In this document: in pieces, positions 48,842 through 56,430 of the stretch
Layout of the letters: the number at the start of each line of letters is the position of its first letter
Position numbering within the stretch: position 1 is the stretch's first letter
Assembly: GCF_020883455.1 (NCBI RefSeq)
Contig: NZ_CP086615.1
Location: forward strand, 1,488,001 to 1,552,000
Length of the DNA stretch: 64,000 nt
Direction of reading: 5' to 3'
Source: Spiribacter halobius
GTDB taxonomy: Bacteria > Pseudomonadota > Gammaproteobacteria > Nitrococcales > Nitrococcaceae
Made by a program: the position numbers and the translations under genes
Notes under the pieces: generated by a model
Seen by the model: only the letters and a program-made list of their open reading frames with translations
The model's database searches: none
What the model was told of the DNA's origin: nothing

Positions 48842-49895
48842 CACCGGCCACCCCGCGCACCACCTCGGCAAAGCGCCGTGCGGCCTCGGGCCAGTCCGGC
48901 AGTGTCCGGCGCGCGCTGGCCGCGCCATCGGCCAGCTGCCGTCGCCGCGCCGGGTCGCGGATCAGCTCGGCGAGGGCCGCGGCCAGGGCGTCGGCGGCGC
49001 CCGCCGGCACGCTGACGCCGGCGCCCTCGGGCAGGGCCTCGGCCAGGGCGCCGCCGTCGGTGGTCACCACCGGCAGGGCGTGGGCAATGGCCTCGGCCAC
49101 GGCCATGCCGTAGCCCTCGTAGCGGGAAGGGAGCACGAACAGATCCGCCTCGTGATAGTGCCCGGCGAGGGCCTCCGGGGGTACTGGCCCGCACAGGCAC
49201 AGGCGCCCGCCGAGCCCGGCGCCGTCGATGGCAGCGGCCACCTCGGCGGCGAAGCCCGGCGCCTGGTCCAGCCGGCCGATGCAGTCGCAGCGCCAGGGCA
49301 GTTCCCGCAGCTGCGCCAGCGCCGCGACCAGCACGTCCTGGCCCTTGCGCGGGATCACGGCGCCGACGCAGAGCAGCCTCGGCGTGCCCCCGTCGCCGCC
49401 GGCGGCGACGGGGGCCGGATCGGTGCCCGGTGGCGCCACCCCCGCCGGACGCGGGTACAGATCCAGGGCCTGCAGCCGGCGTGCGGTGAAGGGGCTGGTC
49501 ACCACCACCCCGCGCACGGCAGCCAGGGACCGGCGCTCGGCGTCGAGCAGCGCGGCGTGCGCCGCCGCGTCCAGCCCCGACTCGTCCGCCAGCGGATGGT
49601 GTACCAGCGCGACCAGGCGCAGCCGCTTGGCGTGGCGTTCGGTGATGGCCGCGGCGTCCCCCAGGGCGAGGCCGTCGATCAGCGTCACGCGTCCGGCGGG
49701 GATGGCGGCGAGGGCGGCCTCCAGTCCGCTGCGGGCGGCGGCATCGGTGCGCGGAAACCGTCCGGGAAGCCCGTGCACGGTCACGGGCTGGCCCTGGGCG
49801 CGTAGCCCCTCGACCATGCGGCGGTCGTAGCGCGTGCCGCCGGTGACCACCTCGAGACCGCCAGGGACCAGCAGATGCCAGGGGGTGGGGGTCAC
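48834..49895 (-). CDS. GT4 family glycosyltransferase
   Basis: 353 residues, GT-B fold. N-terminal domain with [26 protein letters not shown]-terminal donor site with [15 protein letters not shown] and the EX7E-type ending [36 protein letters not shown]. Retaining transferase from a nucleotide sugar. Four-base overlap with the PTPS-like gene and eight with the methyltransferase, so the sugar transfer belongs to the same pathway. Confidence 0.93.
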   Translation of the reverse strand: MTPTPWHLLVPGGLEVVTGGTRYDRRMVEGLRAQGQPVTVHGLPGRFPRTDAAARSGLEAALAAIPAGRVTLIDGLALGDAAAITERHAKRLRLVALVHHPLADESGLDAAAHAALLDAERRSLAAVRGVVVTSPFTARRLQALDLYPRPAGVAPPGTDPAPVAAGGDGGTPRLLCVGAVIPRKGQDVLVAALAQLRELPWRCDCIGRLDQAPGFAAEVAAAIDGAGLGGRLCLCGPVPPEALAGHYHEADLFVLPSRYEGYGMAVAEAIAHALPVVTTDGGALAEALPEGAGVSVPAGAADALAAALAELIRDPARRRQLADGAASARRTLPDWPEAARRFAEVVRGVAGDG

Positions 49896-50290
49896 AGCGG
49901 CCGTTCGTAGGCGGCCCAGGCGACGTGGGACTCGTGCAGCGTGACCCGGATGCGCTCGAGGCCCTGGGCGCCGTCACCGAGCTGGCCCGCCCTGACGGCG
50001 TCGGCGAGGCGGTCGGCGACGTGCCGGGCGAGAAACTCGGTGGTGGTGTTGTGCCCGGCGAAGGCGGGCTCGTCATCCAGGTTGCGCAGGTTCAGGGCGC
50101 CCAGCGTCCCGCGCAGGAGGTCGGTCGCCCGGGCGATGTCCACGACCATGCCGTTGGCGTCCAGCTCGGCGCGCTGGAAGGTGGCGTCCACCACATACGT
50201 GGCCCCGTGCAGCTGCTGGGCCGGGCCGAAGGCCTCGCCGCGGAAGCTGTGGGCGATCATGAAATGGTCACGGACGTTGACGCTGAACAT
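49892..50290 (-). CDS. PTPS/QueD-like protein with altered catalytic residues
   Basis: 132 residues, T-fold like 6-pyruvoyl-tetrahydropterin and 6-carboxy-tetrahydropterin synthases. Present: first zinc histidine (MIAHSF, His14), second (LHGATY, His28) and the glutamate in VTLHES. Changed: the third zinc histidine of the HGH motif is Ala30 and the catalytic cysteine position four before His28 is Ala24. Asn-rich LNLRNLDD and the [14 protein letters not shown] helix match the family. It therefore probably does not do the standard QueD reaction; it may bind a related pterin or catalyse a different step. Overlaps GT4 by four bases. Confidence 0.85.
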   Translation of the reverse strand: MFSVNVRDHFMIAHSFRGEAFGPAQQLHGATYVVDATFQRAELDANGMVVDIARATDLLRGTLGALNLRNLDDEPAFAGHNTTTEFLARHVADRLADAVRAGQLGDGAQGLERIRVTLHESHVAWAAYERPL

Positions 50291-50305
50291 GGTGCTCCTC
50301 GGCGG

Positions 50306-51292
50306 TCAGTCAGTTTCGGCGGCGGGGTAGCGCACGCGATGGCAGAGGCCGGCCCCGGCGAGTACCCGGGGCAGCGTCTGCGGCAGATCGGCGAAGTCGC
50401 TCTCACCGTCGATCAGCGCTTCCCACTCCGGGTGGCAGGCGAGCAGGGCGAGGGCGAGGTCGAGGCGACGGGCGTGATCCCAGCGCGGGCGCTCGGCGGC
50501 TGCGATCTGGCCCACCTGGCTGGCGCGCAGGGTGAGCCGGCGGGCGTGAAAACCCTCGCCGAGCGGCAGGCTTATCTCGCGGTCGCCGAACCAGCTGAGC
50601 TCCACCACCTCGCCCTCGTTGCCGGCGAGCGCCAGGGCCTGGCGCAGCCCGGCCTCGCTGCCGCTGGCATGCAGGACGCGATCGGCGGGGCCGCGCACGG
50701 CGTCCGGACTGCTGAACGGTACCCCGAGGCGGCCGGCCAGGGCCGCGCGCGCCGGGTTGACGTCCACCAGCTGCACGTCGCTGCCGGGCAGTGACGCGCA
50801 CAGGGCCGCGACCAGGCAGCCCACCACGCCGGCGCCGATGATGACGATGCGCTCGCCGACCCGCGGGGCGGCGTCCCACAGGCCGTTTACAGCGGTCTCG
50901 ACGTTGGCGGCAAGCACGGCGCGCCCGGGCGGCAGGTCCGGCGGCAGCGGCCGCGCCGCGCCGACGGGGACGACGTAACGATCCTGATGCGGATGCAGGC
51001 AGAACACCGTGCGCCCGCGCAGGGCCTCCGGGCCGGCCTCCACGATGCCGACGCTGGCATAGCCGTACTTGACCGGCGCCGGGAAATCCCCCTCCTGGAA
51101 CGGTGCCCGCATGGCGGCATGCTGGCTCTCCGGCACGCCGCCGCGGTACACCAGCGCCTCCGTCCCCCGGCTCACCCCGGTATAGAGCGTGCGCACGAGC
51201 ACCTCGTCCGTCCCGGGATCGGCGAGGGCCTGACGCCGCAGGGCCACCTCACCGGGCGCGGTGATCCAGAGGGCGTAGGCGGTCTCGGCCAT
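50306..51292 (-). CDS. Zinc-type MDR dehydrogenase (threonine dehydrogenase-like)
   Basis: 328 residues from the ATG at 51292 (AGGAG five bases upstream). MDR fold: GVSRGTEALVYRGGVPESQ near the N-terminus, then a Rossmann domain with VIIGAGVVGCLVAALCASLPG (GxGxxG) and VQLVDVNPARAALA. The catalytic-zinc cysteine of classical ADHs (position of GVSRGTE) is a Ser, as in the bacteriochlorophyll C8/BchC-like and related 2-desacetyl-type dehydrogenases. NAD(P)H oxidoreductase on a secondary alcohol. First gene of the five-gene operon, 15 bases before the PTPS-like gene. Confidence 0.87.
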   Translation of the reverse strand: MAETAYALWITAPGEVALRRQALADPGTDEVLVRTLYTGVSRGTEALVYRGGVPESQHAAMRAPFQEGDFPAPVKYGYASVGIVEAGPEALRGRTVFCLHPHQDRYVVPVGAARPLPPDLPPGRAVLAANVETAVNGLWDAAPRVGERIVIIGAGVVGCLVAALCASLPGSDVQLVDVNPARAALAGRLGVPFSSPDAVRGPADRVLHASGSEAGLRQALALAGNEGEVVELSWFGDREISLPLGEGFHARRLTLRASQVGQIAAAERPRWDHARRLDLALALLACHPEWEALIDGESDFADLPQTLPRVLAGAGLCHRVRYPAAETD

Positions 51293-51378
51293 GAAGACTC
51301 CTCGCACAGGGCGGATGGAACCCGCATCCGCGGGCCGCGGTCGACTCCGACAGTGAACGACTGCAGGTTGACCTGTCG

Positions 51379-52116
51379 ATGGCCGCAAGCGCCGCAAGTT
51401 CCAGCCTGGCACGCGTACTCGCAGACCTCGCCGTCGCCGGTGCCGGCGTGGTGGCGCTCGCCTGGGCGGTGGCGGTGCTGGCGGCCCTGCCCGGGGTCAG
51501 CGTGCTGGCGGCCCTGGCGGCCTATGGTCTGGTGGCGCTGCCGCTGGGGCACTGGCATCGCGGATGGCCGCTGACGCCGGCGGACCGCATCACCCTGGCG
51601 CGGGCGGTGCCGGTGGCGCTGCTCGCCGGCCTGCTGCCCTGGAACGATGTCCTCGCCCCCACGGCCTGGTTCCTCGTAGCAGTGGCGGCGCTGGCGCTGG
51701 CCGCGGACGGCCTGGATGGCGCCGTCGCGCGGCGTACCGGTACCGCCACGGCGGCGGGGGCGCGCTTCGACATGGAGCTTGACGCCGCCTTCCTGCTGGT
51801 GCTCTGCGCCTGGCTGGTGGCGCTGGACAGGACCGACGCCTGGGTGCTCGGGATCGGTCTGCTGCGCTATCTGTTCCTGGCTGCCGGCGTCGTCTGGCCG
51901 CGTCTGCAGGCGCCACTGCCGCCGTCGTTCCGGCGGCGGCTGGTCTGTGCCCTGCAGGGTGTGGTGCTGGTGGCGTGTCTGGCGCCGCCGATGGCCGGCC
52001 TCGCCGTGCCGCTCGCGGCTCTGGCGCTCGTTCTGCTGATCTATTCTTTCGGGGCCGATGTGCTCTGGCTCAGTCGCCGGCCGGCCCCCACGGAGAGGGA
52101 GGCGCATCATGCCTAG
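51379..52116 (+). CDS. CDP-alcohol phosphatidyltransferase family membrane protein
   Basis: 245 residues, about six membrane segments. The complete CDP-AP motif D(x2)DG(x2)AR(x8)G(x3)D(x3)D is present with Asp110, Asp113, Asp131 and Asp135. It transfers a phospho-alcohol from a CDP-activated donor to an alcohol. It is divergent from the dehydrogenase operon (86 bases between starts) and overlaps YceI by eight bases. It could make a headgroup or a phosphodiester-linked form of the pathway product; substrate not evident. Confidence 0.92.
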   Translation: MAASAASSSLARVLADLAVAGAGVVALAWAVAVLAALPGVSVLAALAAYGLVALPLGHWHRGWPLTPADRITLARAVPVALLAGLLPWNDVLAPTAWFLVAVAALALAADGLDGAVARRTGTATAAGARFDMELDAAFLLVLCAWLVALDRTDAWVLGIGLLRYLFLAAGVVWPRLQAPLPPSFRRRLVCALQGVVLVACLAPPMAGLAVPLAALALVLLIYSFGADVLWLSRRPAPTEREAHHA

Positions 52117-52696
52117 AGCGTGCCTGATGGCGGCCGCACTGGTGCCGGCTGTGGTGGCCGGTACGGCGGCGGCCGAACCGCAACGTTTCGTTATCGACGA
52201 GTCCCACGTATCGGTGGGCTTTCTCGCCGGGCATGCGCGTTTCGCCGACGTGCTCGGGCAGTTCACGGAGGTCGAGGGTGAATTCGTCTACGACGAGGCA
52301 GACCGCTCACTGGAGTCCGGCCGCGTCGTGGTCGCGGCGGACAGCGTCTATACCGCGCACGAGGACCGCGACGGCCACCTGCGCGACGGTGACTTCCTGG
52401 CCGTGGACGAACACCCCGAGATTGTCTTCACCGCCACCGGTTACGAGCCGGACGGTGACGATGGCGGGACGCTGCGCGGGGAGCTGACCCTGCTCGGCAC
52501 CACGCGCCCGCTGACCCTCGACCTGACCATCAACCGCATCGGCGAGCATCCCATCGGCGGCGCCTACACCCTGGGTGCCTCGGCACGGGGCAGCCTGCAG
52601 CGCAGCGAGTTCGGCATGGACTATGCGCTGGAGGACGATCTGGTCAGCGACCGCATCGATCTCATCATCGAATTCGAGGCCATTCGCGAGGACTGA
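52109..52696 (+). CDS. YceI family periplasmic lipid-binding protein
   Basis: 195 residues from the ATG at 52109 (GGAGG seven bases upstream). Signal peptide 1-22 (ending AAAEP). Lipocalin-like YceI barrel: FVIDESHVSVGFLAGHARFADVLGQFTEVEGEF, VVVAADSVYTAHEDRDGHLRDGDFLAVDEHPEIVFTAT and the C-terminal RSEFGMDYALEDDLVSDRIDLIIEFEA. YceI proteins bind polyisoprenoids or fatty amides. Eight-base overlap with the CDP-alcohol transferase gene suggests that the two products act on or with the same lipid. Confidence 0.94.
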   Translation: MPRACLMAAALVPAVVAGTAAAEPQRFVIDESHVSVGFLAGHARFADVLGQFTEVEGEFVYDEADRSLESGRVVVAADSVYTAHEDRDGHLRDGDFLAVDEHPEIVFTATGYEPDGDDGGTLRGELTLLGTTRPLTLDLTINRIGEHPIGGAYTLGASARGSLQRSEFGMDYALEDDLVSDRIDLIIEFEAIRED

Positions 52697-52742
52697 ATCC
52701 CCGCAAGCCCGGCAGCTGAATAACAACCTTCAAGGAGTCCCC

Positions 52743-53381
52743 ATGGCCGACTACATCCTCTACGGAACTCCGCTCAGCACCTACGTGCGTACCGTGCGCA
52801 TGGCCTTCACCGAGAAGGGCGTGGACTACCAGCTGGCCGACGTGAACATCTTCCGCGGCGAGCATCAGTCTGAGGCCTATCTGGCCCGCCACCCCTTCGG
52901 CAAGGTGCCTGCGCTGGAGGCTGGCGACCTGTCGCTGTTCGAGACGGCGGCGATCCTGGAGCTCATCGAGGGCCGCCATCCGAAGCCCCCGCTCCAGCCC
53001 GCGCAGGCCGAGCCACGGGCGCTGATGCGCCAGTGGCAGAACGTGGTGGACCACTACGTCTACCCGACACTGATCGGGCAGGTGGTCTGGCAGCGGGTGG
53101 TGCGGCCGAACCTGCTCAACGAGGGGACCGACGAAGTGGTCGTCGAGCGGGCCATGCCCGCCGCCCGTCGGCAGATGCACCTGCTGGAACGCCATCTTGG
53201 AGGCGCGCGCTGGCTCTCCGGCGACACCATCGGCATCGCCGATCTCTACCTTGCGCCGATCATGGCGTATTTCTCCCAGACCCCCGAGGGGCGTGGCGTT
53301 CTGTCGGAAGCGCCAGCGCTGGGCCGATGGTGGGAGCACATCTCCGACCGGGAGAGCTTCACTGCTACCCAGCCGGGCTGA
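52743..53381 (+). CDS. Glutathione S-transferase family protein
   Basis: 212 residues with AAGGAG six bases before the ATG. N-terminal thioredoxin-fold domain (YILYGTPLSTYVRTVRMAFTEKGVDYQ, HPFGKVPALE, FETAAILELIE) and C-terminal helical domain. The first-helix Ser/Thr in TPLSTYV is the likely glutathione-activating residue. Detoxification or reductive conjugation; substrate unknown. Starts 46 bases after YceI, so possibly the same transcript. Confidence 0.92.
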   Translation: MADYILYGTPLSTYVRTVRMAFTEKGVDYQLADVNIFRGEHQSEAYLARHPFGKVPALEAGDLSLFETAAILELIEGRHPKPPLQPAQAEPRALMRQWQNVVDHYVYPTLIGQVVWQRVVRPNLLNEGTDEVVVERAMPAARRQMHLLERHLGGARWLSGDTIGIADLYLAPIMAYFSQTPEGRGVLSEAPALGRWWEHISDRESFTATQPG

Positions 53382-53527
53382 GATGGCCGCGGACCGGCGC
53401 TCCGGGGGCTAGCGGCGTCCTGTCAGGTCTCAGCGGGCCGATCCAGAGCCCCGAGGGCTGGCGATACGCTCGATGGGAGTCGCGTGGCAGGCGGGTAATT
53501 GGCGGTGATTTTTCCTGTCCCAACGAA

Positions 53528-53552
53528 AACGCCCGGCGCGAGGCCGGGCGTT
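53528..53552 (-). terminator. Intrinsic terminator of the RRM gene
   Basis: Perfect 10-bp stem AACGCCCGGC/GCCGGGCGTT (53528-53537, 53543-53552). On the minus strand a T-run (TTTTCG) follows directly, as expected after the stop codon at 53578. Confidence 0.9.
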
Positions 53553-53577
53553 CGGTGGGGTCAACCCGACCCGCCGC

Positions 53578-53862
53578 TTACCAGCGGCGGCCCTGACCCT
53601 GGCGGGGACCGGAGCCGCCGGCCCGCTCCTGCGCCTCGTTGATCCGCAGCGAGCGACCGCCGAGATCGGTGCCGTTGAGCCCCTCGATCGCCTTCTCGGC
53701 GTCGCTGGAACCCATGGTCACGAAACCGAAACCGCGCGGGCGGCCGGTGTCGCGATCGGAGATCAGTCGCACGGACTCGACGTCGCCATAGGCGGCGAAG
53801 AGGTCGCGGACCTCGTCCTCGGAGGCGGTGAAGGGCAGGTTACCCACGTAAATCGAAGTCAT
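53578..53862 (-). CDS. Single-RRM RNA-binding protein
   Basis: 94 residues from the ATG at 53862. One RRM domain: RNP2 IYVGNL at residues 4-9 and RNP1 RGFGFVTM near 43-50, with a short Gly/Arg/Gln tail (GGSGPRQGQGRRW) typical of cyanobacterial and proteobacterial Rbp proteins, often cold-induced. No clear Shine-Dalgarno; a GTG at 53874 is an alternative. A terminator follows, so a single-gene transcript. The stretch 53863-54169 is its leader and the promoter region shared with the patatin gene; it has several small GC hairpins, but no element I can name. Confidence 0.93.
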   Translation of the reverse strand: MTSIYVGNLPFTASEDEVRDLFAAYGDVESVRLISDRDTGRPRGFGFVTMGSSDAEKAIEGLNGTDLGGRSLRINEAQERAGGSGPRQGQGRRW

Positions 53863-54169
53863 AGGATCGTTCACACTCAGACATCTGTGTCGTAGACCGG
53901 CCGCCATAGGGCGGTCCGGCGCGCATCCGGGGCGACCACACGGCCCACCCGGCAGGGTCGTTGACCTGTCGCCACTGGAAACCCTGAGACGCTGTGGGGC
54001 GGATGCCCCGGAGTCGGCGGGAAGCAGAAGGCAAGCGGTGCCTGACCTGCCGTGGACAATATCCCAGCCGCCTTCCCACCGCAAGCGTTTTTTTTACCGC
54101 CACCGGCGGTGGCCGGACGGTGCCTCGTCACGCTGGCGGTGGGCCCGCCGCCGGTGCCAGAATCCTGCC

Positions 54170-55171
54170 ATGGCTAAGCCCTCGTCACGCAGGCTGCGCG
54201 TGGGCCTCGCCCTCGGCGGCGGGGCCGCCCGCGGCTGGGCGCACGTCGGCGTCATCCGCGGCCTCGAGGAGGCCGGTATCGTGCCGGACGTGGTAGCCGG
54301 GACCTCGGTGGGCGCCATCGTCGGGGCCATGTACTGCAGCGGGCACCTCGACGGCTTCGAGCACTGGGTGCGCCGGCTCGGGCGGCGGGAGATGCTGAGC
54401 TATCTCGACCTCGCCATGGCGAGCGGGGGCTTCTTCGAGGGCCGGCGGCTGGCGGATCGCTTTCGCAACGCCCTCGGCGATCTGGACTTCGAGGCCCTGC
54501 GCATCCCCCTCGGCATCGTCGCCACCGACCTATACAGTGGCCATGAGCGGTGGCTGCGCAGCGGCGATGTCTGCTCGGCGATCCGCGCCTCCATCTCCCT
54601 GCCGGGGCTGTTCACACCGGTGCGCCACGATGGCGAGTGGCTGGTGGACGGCGGGCTGGTGAACCCGGTGCCGGTCTCGCTGTGCCATGCCATGGGCGCG
54701 GACATCGTCATCGCCGTGAACCTGAACGGCGGGCTCGTCGGCCGTCATCTGCGACGGGAGGAGCCGGCGGAACCGGAACGACCGGATGCGACCTCCGGCG
54801 AGGGGCCGGCGACCTCCATCGAAGGCTGGTTCGAGCGGCTCTCCAGCGGCCTGCGGGATCGTGCCGGGCTGCTGCCGGCCCAGTTCCGGCGGGGGTCCGC
54901 CGAGTCGGCGCCGGGGCTGTTCGACGTCATCGCCACGGCGGTCAACGTCATGCAGGATCGGATCACGCGCAGCCGCATGGCGGGGGATCCGCCGGAGCTG
55001 CTGATCAGCCCGCGCCTCGCGCACATCGCGCTGCTCGAGTTCTACCGCGCCGCGGAGGCGATCGAGGAAGGCCATCAGGCGGTACGGCGGCTGCAGCCGG
55101 CGGTAAACGAGCTGGCCGATCAGCTGGGTGTGGCACCGCGACAGAGCGAGCAAACAGGAGAGGCGCCATGA
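54170..55171 (+). CDS. Patatin-like phospholipase (RssA family)
   Basis: 333 residues from the ATG at 54170. Catalytic dyad: GTSVG (GxSxG) serine near residue 43 and DGG aspartate in WLVDGGLVNPVPV. Oxyanion loop GGGAARGWAHVGV at the start. Cytoplasmic or peripheral membrane lipase/esterase acting on acyl lipids. Stop overlaps the next gene (ATGA). The final ~100 residues (DVIATAVNVMQDRI, LEFYRAAEAIEEG) are family-typical. Confidence 0.94.
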   Translation: MAKPSSRRLRVGLALGGGAARGWAHVGVIRGLEEAGIVPDVVAGTSVGAIVGAMYCSGHLDGFEHWVRRLGRREMLSYLDLAMASGGFFEGRRLADRFRNALGDLDFEALRIPLGIVATDLYSGHERWLRSGDVCSAIRASISLPGLFTPVRHDGEWLVDGGLVNPVPVSLCHAMGADIVIAVNLNGGLVGRHLRREEPAEPERPDATSGEGPATSIEGWFERLSSGLRDRAGLLPAQFRRGSAESAPGLFDVIATAVNVMQDRITRSRMAGDPPELLISPRLAHIALLEFYRAAEAIEEGHQAVRRLQPAVNELADQLGVAPRQSEQTGEAP

Positions 55172-55746
55172 GCCTGAGCGAATCCAGCATGCTGGCCCTC
55201 GGCACCGAGGCCCCGGATTTTGCCCTGCCGGACACCGAGGGCAACATCGTGCGCCGGGACGACTTCCGCGGCGCGCCGGGGCTCGCCGTGGCCTTCATCT
55301 GCAATCACTGCCCGTTCGTGCAGCACATCGCCGATGGGCTTGCCGCGTTCGGGCGCGAGTACGGCGAGCGCGGCCTTGGCATCGTGGCCATCAACGCCAA
55401 CGACCCCGGCAGCCATCCGGCGGACTCGCCGGAGAAGATGCGCGAGGAAAAGACGCGGCGGGGCTATCCGTTTCCGTATCTGTTCGACGAGAGCCAGGCC
55501 GTGGCCAAAGCCTACGGTGCCGTCTGCACCCCGGATTTCTTTCTCTTCGATGGCGACTTCCGCCTCGTCTACCGTGGGCGTTTCGACGGCAGCACGCCGG
55601 GGCGGGAGGTACCGGTCACCGGTGCCGACCTGCGCGCCGCCGCGGACGCGCTGCTGGAGGGGCGCCCGGTGCCGGAAGAGCAGCTCCCGAGCATGGGCTG
55701 CAACATCAAGTGGCGCGCCGGCAACGCCCCTCCCTACGCCCGCTGA
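55168..55746 (+). CDS. Peroxiredoxin-like/thioredoxin-fold protein (PRX-like 1 group)
   Basis: 192 residues, CAGGAG before the ATG that overlaps the patatin stop by four bases. AhpC/TSA-like thioredoxin fold: APDFALPDTEGNIVRRDDFRG, the redox-type FICNHCPFVQHI (CxxC), and VCTPDFFLFDGDF with the cis-Pro. The family is annotated as thioredoxin-family or PRX-like; a reductase for disulfides or hydroperoxides. Target unknown. Cotranscribed with patatin; 71 bases before the next gene. Confidence 0.9.
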   Translation: MSLSESSMLALGTEAPDFALPDTEGNIVRRDDFRGAPGLAVAFICNHCPFVQHIADGLAAFGREYGERGLGIVAINANDPGSHPADSPEKMREEKTRRGYPFPYLFDESQAVAKAYGAVCTPDFFLFDGDFRLVYRGRFDGSTPGREVPVTGADLRAAADALLEGRPVPEEQLPSMGCNIKWRAGNAPPYAR

Positions 55747-55817
55747 GCGCGCACCAGCCGCATGGGCCGGCGCGGCCACCGGCCAGCCGCTGGCAGGTGC
55801 CATAACGAGGAACTGCC

Positions 55818-56288
55818 GTGACCGACGTCGAAACGCTCCGCCGGATTCTCAAGGAGAACCACACCGTGGCCGTGGTGGGGCTCTCCGCCAAGTGGTATCG
55901 CCCGAGCTACTTCGCCGCCAAGTATCTGCTCGATCACGGCTACCGCGTGATCCCGGTGAACCCGGGGGAGGAGGAGATCCTCGGCCAGCGCTGCTACCCG
56001 AGCCTGGAGGCCGTCCCCGAGCGGGTGGACGTGGTGGACATCTTCCGTCGCCCGGCGGACGTGCCGCCCATCGTGGAGTCCGCCATAGCCATCGAGGCGC
56101 GGGTGGTCTGGATGCAGATCGGCGTCATCCACGAGGCCGCCGCCGCCCGCGCCCGCGAGGCCGGCCTCCAGGTGGTGATGGACCGCTGCATGAAGATCGA
56201 GTACGCGCGCCTCTTCGGCGGCCTCGGCTTCGTCGGCGTCAACACCGGCATCATCAGCGCCCGGCGTTCGCAGTACCTGCCCTACTGA
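55818..56288 (+). CDS. CoA-binding protein (YccU-like)
   Basis: 156 residues. Rossmann CoA-binding domain: HTVAVVGLSAKWYRPSY, GYRVIPVNPGEEEILGQRCYPSLEAVPERVDVVDIFRRP and VVMDRCMKIEY. Single-domain protein corresponding to the N-terminal domain of acetyl-CoA synthetase alpha chains. Role unclear; often linked to CoA or sulfur metabolism, as here with MetY downstream. Its stop codon lies inside the left arm of a hairpin (56281-56309). Confidence 0.92.
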   Translation: MTDVETLRRILKENHTVAVVGLSAKWYRPSYFAAKYLLDHGYRVIPVNPGEEEILGQRCYPSLEAVPERVDVVDIFRRPADVPPIVESAIAIEARVVWMQIGVIHEAAAARAREAGLQVVMDRCMKIEYARLFGGLGFVGVNTGIISARRSQYLPY

Positions 56289-56309
56289 GCCGCGTGGCGG
56301 CTCAGTAGG
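56281..56309. terminator. Hairpin that includes the CoA-binding gene's stop codon
   Basis: Perfect 13-bp stem (56281-56293 with 56297-56309) and a GTG loop; the TGA stop (56286-56288) is inside the left arm. A TAGTTTT follows about five bases later. It can be a terminator or an mRNA 3'-end protector. Confidence 0.6.
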
Positions 56310-56330
56310 GAAGGTAGTTTTCAGTCGGCA

Positions 56331-56416
56331 GTTCAAAGTTCAAAGACCCACTCAGCACGCGAGGGCTGCACCTCACAACGCTGCGGCCTCTGAACTTTGA
56401 ACTTTGAACTTTGAAC
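56331..56416. repeat. Facing heptamer arrays of GTTCAAA / TTTGAAC upstream of metY
   Basis: Two copies of GTTCAAA (56331-56344), a 44-base spacer, then four copies of TTTGAAC (56389-56416, first one TCTGAAC). The arrays are exact inverse complements, so a hairpin of at least 15 bp is possible. The right array is 14 bases before the metY start and thus includes or abuts its ribosome site. Confidence 0.88.
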
Positions 56417-56430
56417 TCGGAGCGAAGCTC

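Noticed and set aside
54076-54112. Terminator at the T-run and hairpin upstream of the patatin gene
   Set aside because: The T-run precedes the hairpin on the + strand and becomes an A-run after it on the minus strand, so polarity is wrong on both.
56310-56430. SAM riboswitch before metY
   Set aside because: The leader is occupied by heptamer arrays and does not show the SAM-I or SAM-II core.
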